Shown here: in pieces, positions 1 to 10,888 of the stretch
How positions within the stretch are numbered: the first letter of the stretch is position 1
How the letters are laid out: the number at the start of each line of letters is the position of its first letter
NCBI GenBank assembly: GCA_001599715.1
Contig: BCHU01000012.1
Span: forward strand, 1-64,000
Origin: Phaeotremella fagi
Lineage: Eukaryota > Basidiomycota > Tremellomycetes > Tremellales > Phaeotremellaceae
Length of the DNA stretch: 64,000 nucleotides
Reading direction: 5' to 3'
Program-made: the position numbers and the translations under genes
Notes under the pieces: generated by a model
What the model was told of the DNA's origin: nothing
The model's input: the letters and a program-made list of their open reading frames with translations, nothing else
The model's database searches: none

Positions 1-32
1 CCCTAACCCCCTAACCCCCTAACCCCCTAACC
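1..32. repeat. Telomeric repeat, 4 x CCCTAACC (TTAGGGGG on the other strand)
   Basis: Four uninterrupted 8-nt units lie at the very start of the window, followed directly by unique sequence (CTTACGTACC). TTAGGGGG is the telomere repeat reported for Cryptococcus. Its orientation (C-rich strand reading inward) is what a left chromosome end should show, so the window starts at or within a few repeats of the physical end. Only a short terminal tract is present, probably because of assembly trimming. Confidence 0.95.
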
Positions 33-268
33 CTTACGTACCATGTTAGCTAAACGTACAGTTAAATAACTCTACTTGCGAAGACTGTACGTCGCAACAG
101 GTCTGACCAGTACGTAACAACGCTCTATGTGAGGTGTCATATCCTCAGACTATCGCAGAGAATGATTACAACCCGAGTCAACGCCAAACTAAAAGGTAGA
201 AGAATTTGCATACGACATGTACAGTATCTAAGGAAGTAGAGGTATAACACAGACGACAGGGACCACAC
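33..268. other. Subtelomeric unique sequence without a recognisable gene
   Basis: Between the telomere repeat and the stop codon of the first gene I see no coding exon, no further telomere-like unit and no helicase-type subtelomeric element. Confidence 0.5.
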
Positions 269-795
269 TTAACGATCTAAGGATTGATAGTGATAGATGT
301 AAGACTCGGCGACTCCAGGAGCTGCCGTGTTCATGTCTGCCGCATACAGATAGTGGCTGTACAAGACGCACTGGTACGTGTCGGTTCCATCGGAGAGATA
401 TTGAAGATCGAAACCCAAAGCACGGTGACCGGTACCAACACCTTGGTCAGCATCGGTTTGGCATTGGGTTACCGCTGTTGATAAAGAATAAGCTTGTGCT
501 GGGTAAGTGATAGTGTAAGCTGGGGTGTCTATCGGCCAGTCAGTGAAAAATCTTTGGAGGTCAACGCACAAGCTGGTTTTTGAGCATAACCTGAAGCCGA
601 AAGGATATACTCATAGTTGGCTGTTTGGTGGACAGGAGTTACTCCCGATGGCGCAGAGCGCTTTCGATGAGTTCGACTGGAGATTTGAACGATTTCATCT
701 CGAGTGACTTGCTTGAGTGGTTTGATACCGACAGGTGAAGCGGTTACGATGGAAGTCGCAAGGACAGTGACGAGTGACAGATAAGAGAGGAGCAT
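269..795 (-). CDS. Small secreted protein, unknown function, probably one short intron
   Basis: The first telomere-proximal gene. The N-terminus (MLLSYLSLVTVLATSIVTASP) is a typical signal peptide. An in-frame ATG at 846 would add 17 residues ahead of it and looks less likely. The mature part has a few cysteines (CVDLQ, TQCQTD, YQCVLYS) and ends in YIYHYQSLDR. The coding frame changes once near 545-590. A 38-nt GT..AG segment beginning in the codons after ANY and ending just before CTTGTGCG restores the frame and gives about 162 aa. A 20-nt segment or a true frameshift would also fit. I do not recognise the family. Position and secretion suggest a fast-evolving subtelomeric cell-surface or secreted protein, which is inference. 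Confidence 0.45.
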
Positions 796-1796
796 TGGGA
801 CGTTTTTGAAAGTGGGAAAGAGTTGAGAGACAAAGTATCCAAACATAAGGTCTTATAAGTGTTTTGATCGCCTGTTTGTGTCGCCTCTTTTCAAGCCTCG
901 CAAACAAACAACGAAAAAATAATGGAAGTTTGGTTCGGTTCTCGTGCCTGCAAATCGACAAGCAGTCGTATATCGATTCCGAATCCCAGAATATGGTAAA
1001 AGATTTAGACATAAGGAAGGGTAACTCGTTCCTGATTTACGGAAAATCCAGGGATCTTAGGCACCGAAGTGGGTTGAACCGAACATCATAAACTTTATTG
1101 GTTCTATTTTCATCCAACGTGCTTAGGTAGAACCTTGCCAAGGCAGGGAGTGAACAGTTGGAAGTGTAAAACTACAGGGATCGTCTTGCTTTAGGTGAAA
1201 GATTAAATCCGGGCCTAACGAATGGATTAAAAAGGTATGAATGCCGAGCTTTGCCAAATCGTTTTAGTGATTTACCTGACCTATTTTCATGCTTGACCTC
1301 AAGGGTTTTCCGGAACGGCGGTGCGAACTGTTTTTGCGGTTGAAGCGACGCTAAGTGGGGCTATTCAGTTATTACATAACGAACTTTTCGAGGTCATCCC
1401 ACCCTTAACACCCCTGAGTTGATTCTAGACCGTTTTGACATTTTGTCCAACGTAGCAGCCCCCTAAATTTACTCAATAAATGGACCAAGGAAATGAGCTG
1501 GTGCGTTGTATGGTCAATAATTGTGAATAATACTAACTGACGGTGTGTCAATAATTGAGAACAACTGATAGGTCAATCGACAATTTGTCGATATTCGATG
1601 TCGATAATTCGACACAAGGAAATACATTTACATGCCCCTAATCGTGACACACGATCCCACTGACCCTTACCTGCTCGCACTAACGTTCGGTGTTCAAAGG
1701 CCGATCAATGGATTTAGTTCAAATCAAGTCAAATGGTCAACATTAAATGATACACTGAGCCAGATATAGAGATTGAAGATATTCATATACTTAACC
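796..1796. other. Long intergenic stretch, no gene recognised
   Basis: About 1 kb between the start of the secreted-protein gene and the stop of the dehydrogenase gene. The open frames here are short and lack splice-linked partners. The only structure I see is a cluster of AT-rich direct and inverted motifs around 1512-1612, listed separately. Confidence 0.5.
1513..1612. repeat. Cluster of short direct and inverted repeats (TCAATAATTG; TCGA-flanked near-palindromes)
   Basis: TCAATAATTG occurs twice (1513-1522 and 1548-1557). It is followed by a 15-nt near-palindrome with TCGACAA / TTGTCGA arms (1577-1591) and a second TCGATAATTCGA motif (1601-1612). No gene spans it. It could be a binding-site cluster or chance AT-rich sequence. 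Confidence 0.4.
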
Positions 1797-2721
1797 CTAC
1801 CACTGCTCAACCACCCCGTCGCTGCACGTCAGCGAGTTCAACAAAGAACTTACTATCTCATATGGAGCCCAGAAGTTTCCTTGGTCGCAGCGTCGATAAC
1901 ATCTGAAATCCCCCTGGCACTGTCGACAACATCAACGGGTGCTCGAGACATTCCCATGAATCTAGCACCGCTGTCACCCATAGCCCTGTTATCAGTGCTA
2001 TCCAGCTTTGGACCTACGTCGAAACCCACCCTGGGGTCATTGCAAAGATGATATACTGCGGGTTCTCGGTGAACAGGTAGCGCACCATGCAGTTGATAGC
2101 GCACTGAGTAAGCTTAGTAACTCTTTAACCCACCTTTGAGCTGGCGTATGCCCCTTCTGTCTTGTCTGGGACTTGGTTCAACACCGCAGCTCCAGTCGAC
2201 ATCATCACAATCTTTGCCCCATCGTGCAGCAGCGGGAGACACGCTTGGAAGATGACCAAGCTTGACACGGTCTACAGTCAGTGGTGTCGTGTATCCACCC
2301 ACGTTAACTTTAAAGTGTTTCAGTACCAGTTCCGGTGGATTGGTCAAAAGCGGTTCCCAGCTTTCAAGGATACCAGCGTTGGCGATAACCTGGAGTCAGA
2401 GGATTCAACGATTACCTACAATGTCGATCCGATCAACACCCTGCTTTCTAGCCTCGTCGATGGCCTGGTTTCAGCGAGGTCCTTTCTCGACGTACCATCC
2501 GGGGCGATTCAAAATCCTCAAGATCCATCTTCACCACAACAATCCGTGTCCCGTGGGCGCACTCCACCGCGGGCATACTATCTGGATTTCTGACCCCTGC
2601 TATGATGGTATAATGAGGCCGGGAAGCATAGCGTCGAACCAAACCTTCTCCGACACTACCATCAGTGATGTTCATACAAGACCTACCCTCGATTCGCTCC
2701 AGAAATCAGAACGGTGGTCAT
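1797..2721 (-). CDS. Short-chain dehydrogenase/reductase (SDR), 8 exons
   Basis: NAD(P)-dependent oxidoreductase of the classical SDR fold, about 235 aa. Visible motifs: the cofactor loop SGANRGVG (residues 7-14), NAG at 84-86 in VIANAGI, catalytic Ser near 136 (MMSTGAA), and Tyr153 and Lys157 in YASSK. The gene has seven introns of 30-32 nt. Removing all of them leaves 708 nt, an exact multiple of three, and every junction restores a conserved motif. The last intron adds the C-terminal residues RYDGVVEQW. The start is the ATG directly before TTVLISGANRG. The substrate is unknown; related fungal proteins are often annotated as ketoreductases. It lies beside a divergently transcribed sugar permease gene, 211 bp away. 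Confidence 0.88.
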
Positions 2722-2932
2722 ATCGTTGGTAAACGACCTTGCTGTCGTGATTGTTATGTACGCCCACGGTGACTTCAGCGGCACTCGTCAGTCATCTGAC
2801 CTAGAACAAACACAGACCACCTGATGACCTACAAATTAACAGTTCCATTTAACAGTGGCGTCGTGATTCAATCTCGAGCATAAAACGATGCCAAAAACGA
2901 ATCGCTCTTGAAACCAAATTACATCCAACCCA

Positions 2933-4727
2933 ATGCCCAGCTGGCTCGACAAACACAAGACAGGTAAAGCGACGGCCACTCGCGACCTTATGGGTCATTT
3001 GTCCGTCCTCAGCAACCACGCCCACCCGCAATGGTGGAAAGATCCCGGTTTGAGAAAGTTGCACGCACGTAAGTGGCACCAGAGGCAAACACTGACCCCA
3101 GTCCTCCTCATGGTCATCTTCACCTCCATCGTGACAGGATGGGACGCGTCCCTAAGTAGGTCAACGGAAGATCTCACTGACCCCAGTCAACAACCTCCAA
3201 GCGCTCCCAACCTGGAAAGCGTCCTTGGGAAACCCTGACGCCAACATGCTTGGTCTATTCGGGGCAATGCAGCCTGTCGGTTCATGGGCATGCGCACTGG
3301 TTATCCCGTTTATCATGGACAACTGGGGTAGAGTTTGGTGTCTTCGCATCGGTGGGATCGTTTGTTTCATAGGCGGCCTGATCCAAGCGTTCTCCTATTC
3401 ACCAGGTCAATATATCGTCGGAAGGATTGTCGTTGGAGGCAGTCAATCGTTTGCTCTAGTCGGAGGCAACATCCTTCTGCAAGAGTTGGCTCATCCAAGG
3501 ATTCGTTACAAAATTGCTGGTTTCTACCAAGTAACTTGGTATATCGGCTCCTTCTTCGCTTCATGGTTCTGCTACGGTCTTCACGCTCGATGGCCTGATT
3601 CAGAATGGAACTGGCGGGTACCTACGATTTTGATATCGCTTTGGGGTTTGATGACCATCACTTTTTGTTTCTTCATCCCCGAGTCTCCAAGATTCCTGGT
3701 GAACCATGAGAAAGAAGACCAAGCACGTCGTTTTTTACTCAAATACCATGCGAACGGCGCTGAAAGCGACGACCTGGTCACTGGAGAAATCGAAGAAATC
3801 AAAGAAGCCCTTGCATTCGAAATGGTCAACCACACAAAAACCTGGAGACAATGTTTCCAAACCCCCGGAGACCGCTGGAGAATGTTCATCTCCCTCGGTC
3901 TGTCGTTCTGTGCCCTGTGGACGGGGCAACAGATTGTGTCGTACTACAACACTCAAGTAGGTCATTGTCGTATCCAACTGACGCCAGATCCTTACTCAAG
4001 CCGGCATCACTGGCGTTCTGCAACAACTCGGTATCAACTCTGGACTGTCGATTTGGGATCTGGTCTGTGCCGCCAGCGGTGCGGTGCTTTCTGGCCACAT
4101 TGGTCGACGTCCAATGTTTTTAATCTCGTACACTGGTCAATTGGTGACTGTAGCTGTAAGTGGGATGCAGTTCACGGCTGATTGTAGATAATCATTGCCG
4201 TTTCCGCTCGATACATTGAGACCAACAACCCTCAGTTTGGCTACGCTTCGATTGGTTTCTTTTGGTTGAACTCGGGGTTTTGGAGTGGGTCCAGTCACGA
4301 ACAACACTGACCATAGATGCCTGCATGAACCCTATCGCTTATACTTACCAAGTCGAGATTCACAGTTACTCCACTCGAGCAAAGGGCTTGTCACTCTACT
4401 GGGGTGCGATGGAGCTTCAAGCAGTTGCCAATCGATACATCAACCCCGTTGGAATCGCCGATGCTGGTTGGAAATTTTACATCTTCTACCTTGTCGTGGG
4501 TTTGGTCGAACTGGTGTTCCTGTACCTGTACATTCCAGAAACTCGTGGTCGTTCATTGGTAGGTAAATGTCTAAGAACGTGTTGCTAACGCTCAGGAAGA
4601 AATCGCTGAAATCTTTGACGGCGTTCAGATCCAGAACCAAGCTCTTTCAAAGCTGGAAAGTGACTTGGACAACAAGATTAACACGGAGCAAAAGGCTGAA
4701 GTTGCTCATCTTGAAGTTCAGCCGTAG
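2933..4727 (+). CDS. MFS sugar transporter (lactose permease-like)
   Basis: Plasma-membrane proton-coupled sugar porter of the major facilitator family. The model has six introns of 31-37 nt and gives 532 aa in frame. The N-terminus carries NHAHPQWWKDPGL, typical of fungal lactose permease-like proteins, followed by the first membrane segment (LLLMVIFTSIVTGWDAS). Sugar-porter marks include the DNWGR loop, the PESPRFL motif after TM6, the TGQQIVSYY segment in TM7 and PETRGRSL after TM12. About twelve hydrophobic segments are visible. The C-terminal tail (EEIAEIFDGVQIQNQ...) is cytosolic. The start is the first ATG compatible with the conserved N-terminus. The sugar transported cannot be deduced from the sequence. 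Confidence 0.9.
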
Positions 4728-4816
4728 CGTGGGAATAAACAGTATCAAAGTGTACGATAGTTTGTGAAGGCTGCCGATGTATGGTATGAAACCGAATCTT
4801 CAACTCTATTCATAAC

Positions 4817-5899
4817 CTACATAATAGCAACAGCGTTTGGTGGACTAGCGACACCCGCTTTAACATTCAAAGGCTGACTGGAAAAGAAGAAATACCATCG
4901 ATTCAACTTCTTACACTCCTCCGCAAGTACATCCAGTGCAAACAGCTCCCCGATCATGATGCCCATTCCTGAGAGTAGAATTGGATGAAGTCGCAGGTCT
5001 GCACCAGTAGAATCTGACGTCAGTAAAGTCCAATCCGACACCCACAATGATCCTCAAACCCTGGATTATCCACAGCCATGGCAACGATCCCCGATTGCCA
5101 AATCCAGTCGATCAGTTCCCAACTTTGATCCACACCAGCGGCTCTTTTGGGCAAAATCGACTTTCCCCCGTTCGCTACTCTAGCTTGATCTGCTTTCATC
5201 GCCCTTTCGTATCCGAATCGTAGTAACACGACGTCACCAACTTGAATCGACAACTTTTCAAACTCGAGAACCTTTTGAATCAAGGGGAGGTCGATTCGAA
5301 CGTTCCCTGGGTATGACAATGGGTCGAGGAGAGTTAGATTGTTAGATTCCAAGTAGTAAGGGATGTCGAGGAGGATACCACGGGTTTGTAAACCACCCAT
5401 TTCAGCGATAGCTATTGTCAGACACGTCTATTTCACACTCACCAGATACGCCAATACCCCCGGTCTCCTCCCTCTCGATCTCGTCCGTAGTTAAACCGCC
5501 ATAAAACAAACCACTTCCATAGTAAGAACAGTGCAAAAAGTAATCCCACTGAGTAGACGATTGAGTATTGAACGACAACACATCGTCGTAAGCTGGTTCC
5601 CATCCCCGTCCTTCGAAAATCGCTTGCTGCTCTGTTTTAGGCCCTGGATCACATCGTTTGAACCCATGAGTTGTTGCTTGACGTGTAGCGTTGACCAAAG
5701 CACCTGCGGGATAGATCGAATGATCAAGCGCGAACCTTTTCCCACTGAGCATTGACGTTTTCGCCGCTGCAAGTGTTACTTCAGGAGTGATCAGAATCCC
5801 ACGGCCTCGAGGGTCTATTGGGATCTTTGGCCATGAGGAGTAGGGGTGAGATTTGTGATCTCTAGGTGTTAACGTGGAGAGTGAGAGCAGGTCGGTCAT
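4817..5899 (-). CDS. Cyclase-family protein (kynurenine formamidase-like fold), copy 1
   Basis: Member of the cyclase family PF04199, metal-dependent hydrolases that include bacterial kynurenine formamidase. Two introns of 31 and 32 nt leave 1020 nt (339 aa). Family signs: the STQWDYFLH segment, which holds the position of the metal-binding HxGTHxD region in bacterial members, MGGLQTRGILLDIP, the LSIQVGDVVLLRFGY strand, AVDNPGFE, and the C-terminal LHPILLSGMGIMIGE followed by ASPPNAVAI. It is a paralogue of the gene at 8644-9731, and the two flank an amidase gene. The compound it hydrolyses is unknown. The neighbourhood suggests an amide or cyclic imide breakdown route (inference). Confidence 0.85.
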
Positions 5900-6388
5900 T
5901 GTTGGGAGGAAGATTAGATGAGTGTGAACCTTATGACGTGAATGATCTGGTTAAAAAGAATCCATCCTGAAGGTATGACATCCTGTCTGGTAAATAGATA
6001 TACGTAGAGGTGTACTCGTACCACGGCGATTATCGCGGTGATTGACTTTTTGGTTTGGGCTGAGGGTGAAGAATGGTGACATTGACGACCTCATTTGATT
6101 CGTTCCACTCGTATCCGGTGGTATTGATATCTCTCGCTCGTGACGAACGTATAACTCACATCGGAACAGTGTTAGCGGGTGTGTAATGAAGATGCACTTC
6201 AAGAGTGAAATGGATGACATATTATCTCATCCCCTCACATACATTTTCATAAGTTTCTATTGTCTCTATCTAATGCTCTTCACACTTCTATCGAACGCTG
6301 AAGGTGCTCAAGTCTCTATTCCGAACACAAACTCGATATCTATGCTTTGCTCTACTAACCAAAAGAAATAAAGCACTACAGCGGACGC
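5900..6388. other. Intergenic region upstream of cyclase copy 1
   Basis: 489 bp between the cyclase start and the amidase stop; both genes read leftward, so this is the cyclase promoter and the amidase 3' region. Short open frames on both strands show no family signature and no splice-linked continuation. Nothing else is recognised. Confidence 0.5.
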
Positions 6389-8181
6389 CTATCTAAGTGG
6401 GAGCACCCTTTCAACGTTCTCCATGGCAGCCATCAGACGTTCATCTTGCCATCTCGGAGCTATCAGTTGTAACCCGACAGGTGAACCCTTGGCAACCTCG
6501 GCGGAATCTGGATGTCAGTTTAAGCTCCACCTTTACTTACAAGTCTCGAACAAATGCTTTTCGTCCTCGTTTCTAGGCTCCGGCATAACCTCGACGTCTT
6601 GCTCGTCCACATAAAGTCCTGTGGGGAAAACACCTGCTGGCCAATCCAGCATGTTCCACATACTGGTGTAAGGCCAGTATTTGGTGGTACCTAGAGGTTG
6701 AGCTGGTGCCGGACCTGCAGGGGCTAAAACGACATCGATACGTTCAGATCTCATGTAGTCGAGGTACTGCTGTCGAATAACATTACGTCGAGTAATAAGC
6801 TATAGTCAGTGGGGTCGACATTCCTGCCTACCTGCTCAATTTCATCCTTGGTCAGGTTTTTGGCATGAGACACGATCCACTCGGTCAAGGGAAGCATCTT
6901 TTCGTTTCCAGAGGCGAGTGCATCACGCAACTTTTTACCCCCATCAATGTAGTAAATTTTGGACTGGGTATCAGTAGAGCCAATCTTCGACCTACCGTGA
7001 TCTCCCATCCTTCAGCGAACCATTTACCAGGGAGCTCCACCAATTCGAACCCCCCGTCAGCTTCGAGCTTCGTTACCAGGGTGTCAAGAGCACGTCGAAT
7101 AGGTTTGACTGGTCGCACAACTCCATCTTCCCTCATTACACCGATTCTGAGTTTGTTGTTTTCTCCTGACCAACCGTCAAACCCGATCCCTTTACCGTCT
7201 ACCCCAGCTACCCGCCATTCAAGAGGAACCAGTTTGACATCTTGCTTCCAATGCTTTGCGTCCAAAACAGTACGCAACCATAGTACCAAATCACGTCTAC
7301 TATGAGCAAGTGGACCTGCTGTACCAGCGAGACGAGAAGTTCCTGTGAGACCGACCAAGCCGTCTCGAGGAACGCGTTTCGTGGATGGCTTGAAGCCCCA
7401 TAACCCGTTACTTTGGATCAGCGACGTCTACTCTGTACTTACTTGGCAGCCGGGTTCCTCGTACTACCTCCAACATCTGTGGAAACACCTATTGGAGATC
7501 CATGACACCCAACCAAAGCTCCTTCCCCACCAGACGAACCACCAGAAGTTAACAGTCTATTGTGAGAATTAGTGGTGACACCGAAGATGTTTGATGACGT
7601 TTCGAGATGCATGATGGATTGTGGTTGGGTAGTTTTAGCCATGATCACTGGTGTCAGTGGAGTCAAATAGTGTCATACCTGCACCAGCTTTGAGAAATAT
7701 CGAAACGATATCTGCGTTATCTGTCGCTTCGATAGCTGAAGAAAAATGACCTGCAGTCGAGGGCATCCCTTGGACTTTGATAAAGTCTGCGTGTCAGTAA
7801 GTCCTACTACCGTTACATACCCTTGATTGAGATTGGAACACCATGCATTGGACCAACTGGACCTGTCCTGGCCATTTCTGTATCCAACCATTTAGCTCGG
7901 GCTCTAGCTTCTTCTGGGGTGAACCAAGCAAGACAGTTGGTAGCTGAATGGGCGATGACTGCGGATCGAATGAACGCTTCCACCACTTGAGAAGAGGTGT
8001 ACTGGCGAGAGGATATTCTTTTAGCAAGTTCTGTAGCGTCACACTCGACAATCTCGATCTGTTCAGGTGTGAGAATGTTGGAATCTCTGTATAGACGTGA
8101 AGGGTCTTGGGGAATGTTATCTGGAGTAAATTCTGTTGGGATTTGAGCGTCCCGTGCAGGGCGTAACTTGTTTAGTGTCAT
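6389..8181 (-). CDS. Amidase (amidase-signature family, fungal acetamidase-like)
   Basis: Hydrolyses carboxamides to acid and ammonia. The signature catalytic elements are all present: the Lys in GVPISIKD, the Ser pair in LLTSGGSSGGEGALVGC, and the nucleophile region GVSTDVGGSTRNPAA. C-terminal blocks (APAGPAPAQPLG, LDWPAGVFPTG, GLQLIAPRWQDERLM) match the fungal acetamidase group. Six introns of 31-34 nt leave 1599 nt (532 aa). No signal peptide is seen, so it is probably cytosolic. The start ATG gives MTLNKLRPARDAQIP. It lies between two paralogous cyclase genes and is transcribed divergently from cyclase copy 2. The 462-bp shared promoter holds two GATA-type sites. A role in nitrogen scavenging from amides is inferred. 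Confidence 0.92.
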
Positions 8182-8643
8182 GTTGGTTATAACGATTTGC
8201 GAGAGGTTGGGAGAAAAGATATCATGTGTGGGTTGTTCTTCTGTTTCTACACATCATGAGAAGAGTTATTAGATAAGATTGAGTAATCAAAGATAACAGA
8301 ATCATGCCCTTGGTAGTGGCGTAGAGGGGTTACAGTAAAGTAGCTTATTGTTCTCAAGGGTCAAGTTGTTGATGGTTTATTACAACCGTCGTCACGACAC
8401 GTGATCACGACTGCCATCAAATAATCACTTTCATCGATACTTAAATCTTCTTCATCAATCATCCAAACATTCCCATCGCCTTGGTGGATACTTTCAACCA
8501 ACAATATCCACTCTACGAAAAGTGCGGTATTTAGCGTACCCATTTACATCATGTGATCGATGCTCCGGTGAATTCCGATCCTTCTTAAGACTCGAGCTCA
8601 GCTCAACTTCTCACAATTCGCGCTCAACTCGCTCTCATCAACC
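8182..8643. promoter_or_regulatory. Divergent promoter of amidase and cyclase copy 2, with two HGATAR sites
   Basis: The only sequence between the two divergent starts. AGATAAG at 8271-8277 and AGATAA at 8291-8296 lie 20 bp apart, start to start. HGATAR pairs are the binding pattern of AreA/Gat1-type nitrogen regulators in fungi. The placement fits nitrogen-responsive control of an amidase, but the motif is short and the function is inferred. Confidence 0.45.
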
Positions 8644-9731
8644 ATGCCTAATCTGACATCGTTCTCCTCACTTCCATACCAAAAACCTGGTCCCCCGTAC
8701 AACGCTTGGGGACTGAACGGACCTGATGATGAACTGGGTAGATTGAATCTGATCACAGAGGAGGTGGTCACTAGGGGAAAAGATGAAATCAAACATGGCT
8801 TGGTGATTAATCTAAAGTGGGTAGTTTCATTTCGTCACTAATTCCAGTCTTCCACTTGCTACGATGCCGTTGAACCCAGCACGAGCTGGTCTGGATCACA
8901 AAATGTGAGCAGAATCATCGTTCCACTGACGACAGTATCCATCGAACCCATTGCAACGACGATCACGTTTCCTTCAACACCCAGGCGTCGACTCAATGGG
9001 ACGGTTTCAGGCATTATCCTTACCTAGACTACCCAGAGAAGGGAAAGTATACCTACTACGGTGGACAGTCGTCTGAAGACGCCAAGGATGCCTCTGTTAG
9101 TAGAAACGGAACTCAAAGTAGGTCAAATGTTTACCCCTCTGACAACAGATTACGTCAAAAAACCCATAACATCCAGAGCGCATCTCCTAGATATCGCGGC
9201 GTACCTGGAGAGACATAATTTACCTCCTATCGACCCTTTCAGCAACGCCAACCCGATCTCTGTCGAAACTCTTGACGCTTGTGCCAAAGAACATGGCCTA
9301 GAGTTCAGATCGGGAGACATTCTCATCGTCCGTACTGGTTGGACTGAAGCGTTCTTTGCTCTCAGCGAGGAAGAGAGGCAACAACTTCCAACTCGACCGA
9401 TCAGAGCTTCTTGCGGAGTTAGTCAAAACCCAGCATCGTTGAAATGGCATTGGGAGAATGGCTTTGCAGCGGTCGCAAGTGATACGTAGGTGCATCTGAG
9501 GCAGCGCTAACAATCAGCGTCGCGTACGAAGCCCATCCCGCTCTCACACACCCTTCATGTCACGAAGTCTTCCTTGCTGGGTGGGGTTTACCCATTGGAG
9601 AACTGTTTGATCTACGTGAACTCTCAGCCCAGTGCGCACGACTGAACCAATACACGTTTTTCTTCACGTCTATGGTGTTGAACATTGACGGGGGAATCGC
9701 AAGTCCTCCAAACGCTCAAGCTATCCTGTAG
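8644..9731 (+). CDS. Cyclase-family protein (kynurenine formamidase-like fold), copy 2
   Basis: Second cyclase-family hydrolase (PF04199). Four introns of 31-32 nt leave 963 nt (320 aa). The key segment is FNTQASTQWDGFRHYPY, followed by a YYGG loop. Then come HLLDIAAYLERHNLPPID, FRSGDILIVRTGWTEAF, the conserved HPSCHEVFLAGWGLPIGE and the terminal ASPPNAQAI. The start MPNLTSFSSLPYQ is followed by the family motif YNAWGLNGPDDELGRLN. It differs clearly from copy 1 (TQWDG versus TQWDY, different loop lengths), so the two are old paralogues or have different substrates. Its 3' end lies 17 bp from the convergent aldolase gene. Confidence 0.88.
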
Positions 9732-9748
9732 CATAACCTAAATGCATA

Positions 9749-10689
9749 CTAAATACTGTCTGTAATCTTTTGACTAGCCTTGGCCCCTGCCTTCATCGCA
9801 GCCAACAGCATACCAGAGTCCGCACCTGACATGGCGTATCTAGCGTTTGAATGACGTTTCGCGAATTGTTCAATCAAATCAGGTCTGTTGTTGATACCTC
9901 CGATACCGACTGAAACCAAACGACCGTTGATACTGGCTTTAGCAGCCGCTTCAGAAACCTTGGCGTATGCAGCAGCCAACCTTTCGTTGTCGAAATCACC
10001 TGGAATTCCCATACTATTGTTAGTCAGTCCCTTGGGCCACTCACTCCGCGGTCAAATCAGAAGATCCAATCAACAGAACGTCGACTCCGGGAACTGCAGC
10101 GATTTCACTGTCGTCAGCGTTGCAAAGCCGTTCACTCACTGTGCAACCTCTACCGCGTGCTCCGTCTCGATCATACAAATGACAGTGGTGTGTTCGTTGG
10201 CGATTACATTTGCGTGTTTAGCAGGGATCGAAGCGTAACGCAACACTGGCATACCGCTGGTCGCACTCCTCTCCCCCAAAGGTGTGAATCTTGCAGCGGT
10301 AACCACCTTTTGAGCCTCAGCAGCAGAGTTGACGTGTGGAACGATGACGGCTTGAGCACCTCCGTCAAGACATCTCGAGACCCATTCGGAAGAGTTCTGT
10401 GGGACACGGACGATTGGAGTGACACTGGTGTTAGGGTTGTTCCACCACGTACCTACCCAGCTTGAAGTGCAGCGAGACAAAGTGGGTTTGCACCTTCCAA
10501 TCCAACAGTTCCATGTTCGAGATCGATCAAAACGGCGTCGTAACCAGCAACCGCTGCGTAGTGAACTACCTCGATGTTGCCAAAGGTTTTGATCGAAAAG
10601 GAGTGGGCCAATACACCAGCTTCAAGTTTGTCCTTGAGTCTGTTTGGAACAGCTGATTTTCTTGCTTCAGAAAGTGGATCGATGGTCAT
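9749..10689 (-). CDS. HpcH/HpaI-type aldolase/citrate lyase family protein
   Basis: Divalent-metal class II pyruvate aldolase fold; related enzymes split 4-hydroxy-2-oxo acids into pyruvate or oxaloacetate plus an aldehyde. Three introns of 31-32 nt leave 846 nt (281 aa). Visible motifs: AGYDAVLIDLEHGTVGLE (metal and substrate loop), DGGAQAVIVPHVNSAAEA (central VPHV strand), CMIETEHAVE (Glu metal ligand) and IGSSDLTADMG (the family's phosphate/carboxylate loop). The start gives MTIDPLSEARKSAVP. It is divergent from an ACS-family permease gene 199 bp away, which could supply its substrate. It could be the last step of a ring-cleavage pathway fed by the neighbouring amidase and cyclases (inference). 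Confidence 0.88.
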
Positions 10690-10846
10690 GGTAAGGAAGT
10701 AAGGATGGTTAGTGGTTGTTGGACCACCGAGATAAATAAATACTCTAGCTGACCAGGGATTCAATCCGAAGATGGATCTCGGCTTTTGGCCGATCGCTGT
10801 CAACACCTGACGGTATTTTCCTAGATCCCCAAGGGGTCCCAAGGTG

Positions 10847-10855
10847 TATAAAAGG
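10847..10855 (+). promoter_or_regulatory. TATA box of the ACS permease gene
   Basis: TATAAAAGG lies 34-42 bp upstream of the permease ATG. It is preceded by a C-run/G-run inverted motif (CCCCAAGGGG) at about 10827-10836. The short distance to the ATG implies a very short 5' leader. Confidence 0.45.
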
Positions 10856-10888
10856 GGATGAGGGAAAAGAATCAACCCCACAAACACC

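Noticed and set aside
847..1796. Possible subtelomeric helicase or transposon remnant
   Set aside because: No long open frame, terminal repeat or helicase motif is visible; it is only short random frames and the small repeat cluster.
2162..2732. Two overlapping plus-strand open frames of 143 and 156 codons
   Set aside because: They are antisense to the SDR gene, whose eight exons carry all SDR motifs; the plus-strand translations show no family features.
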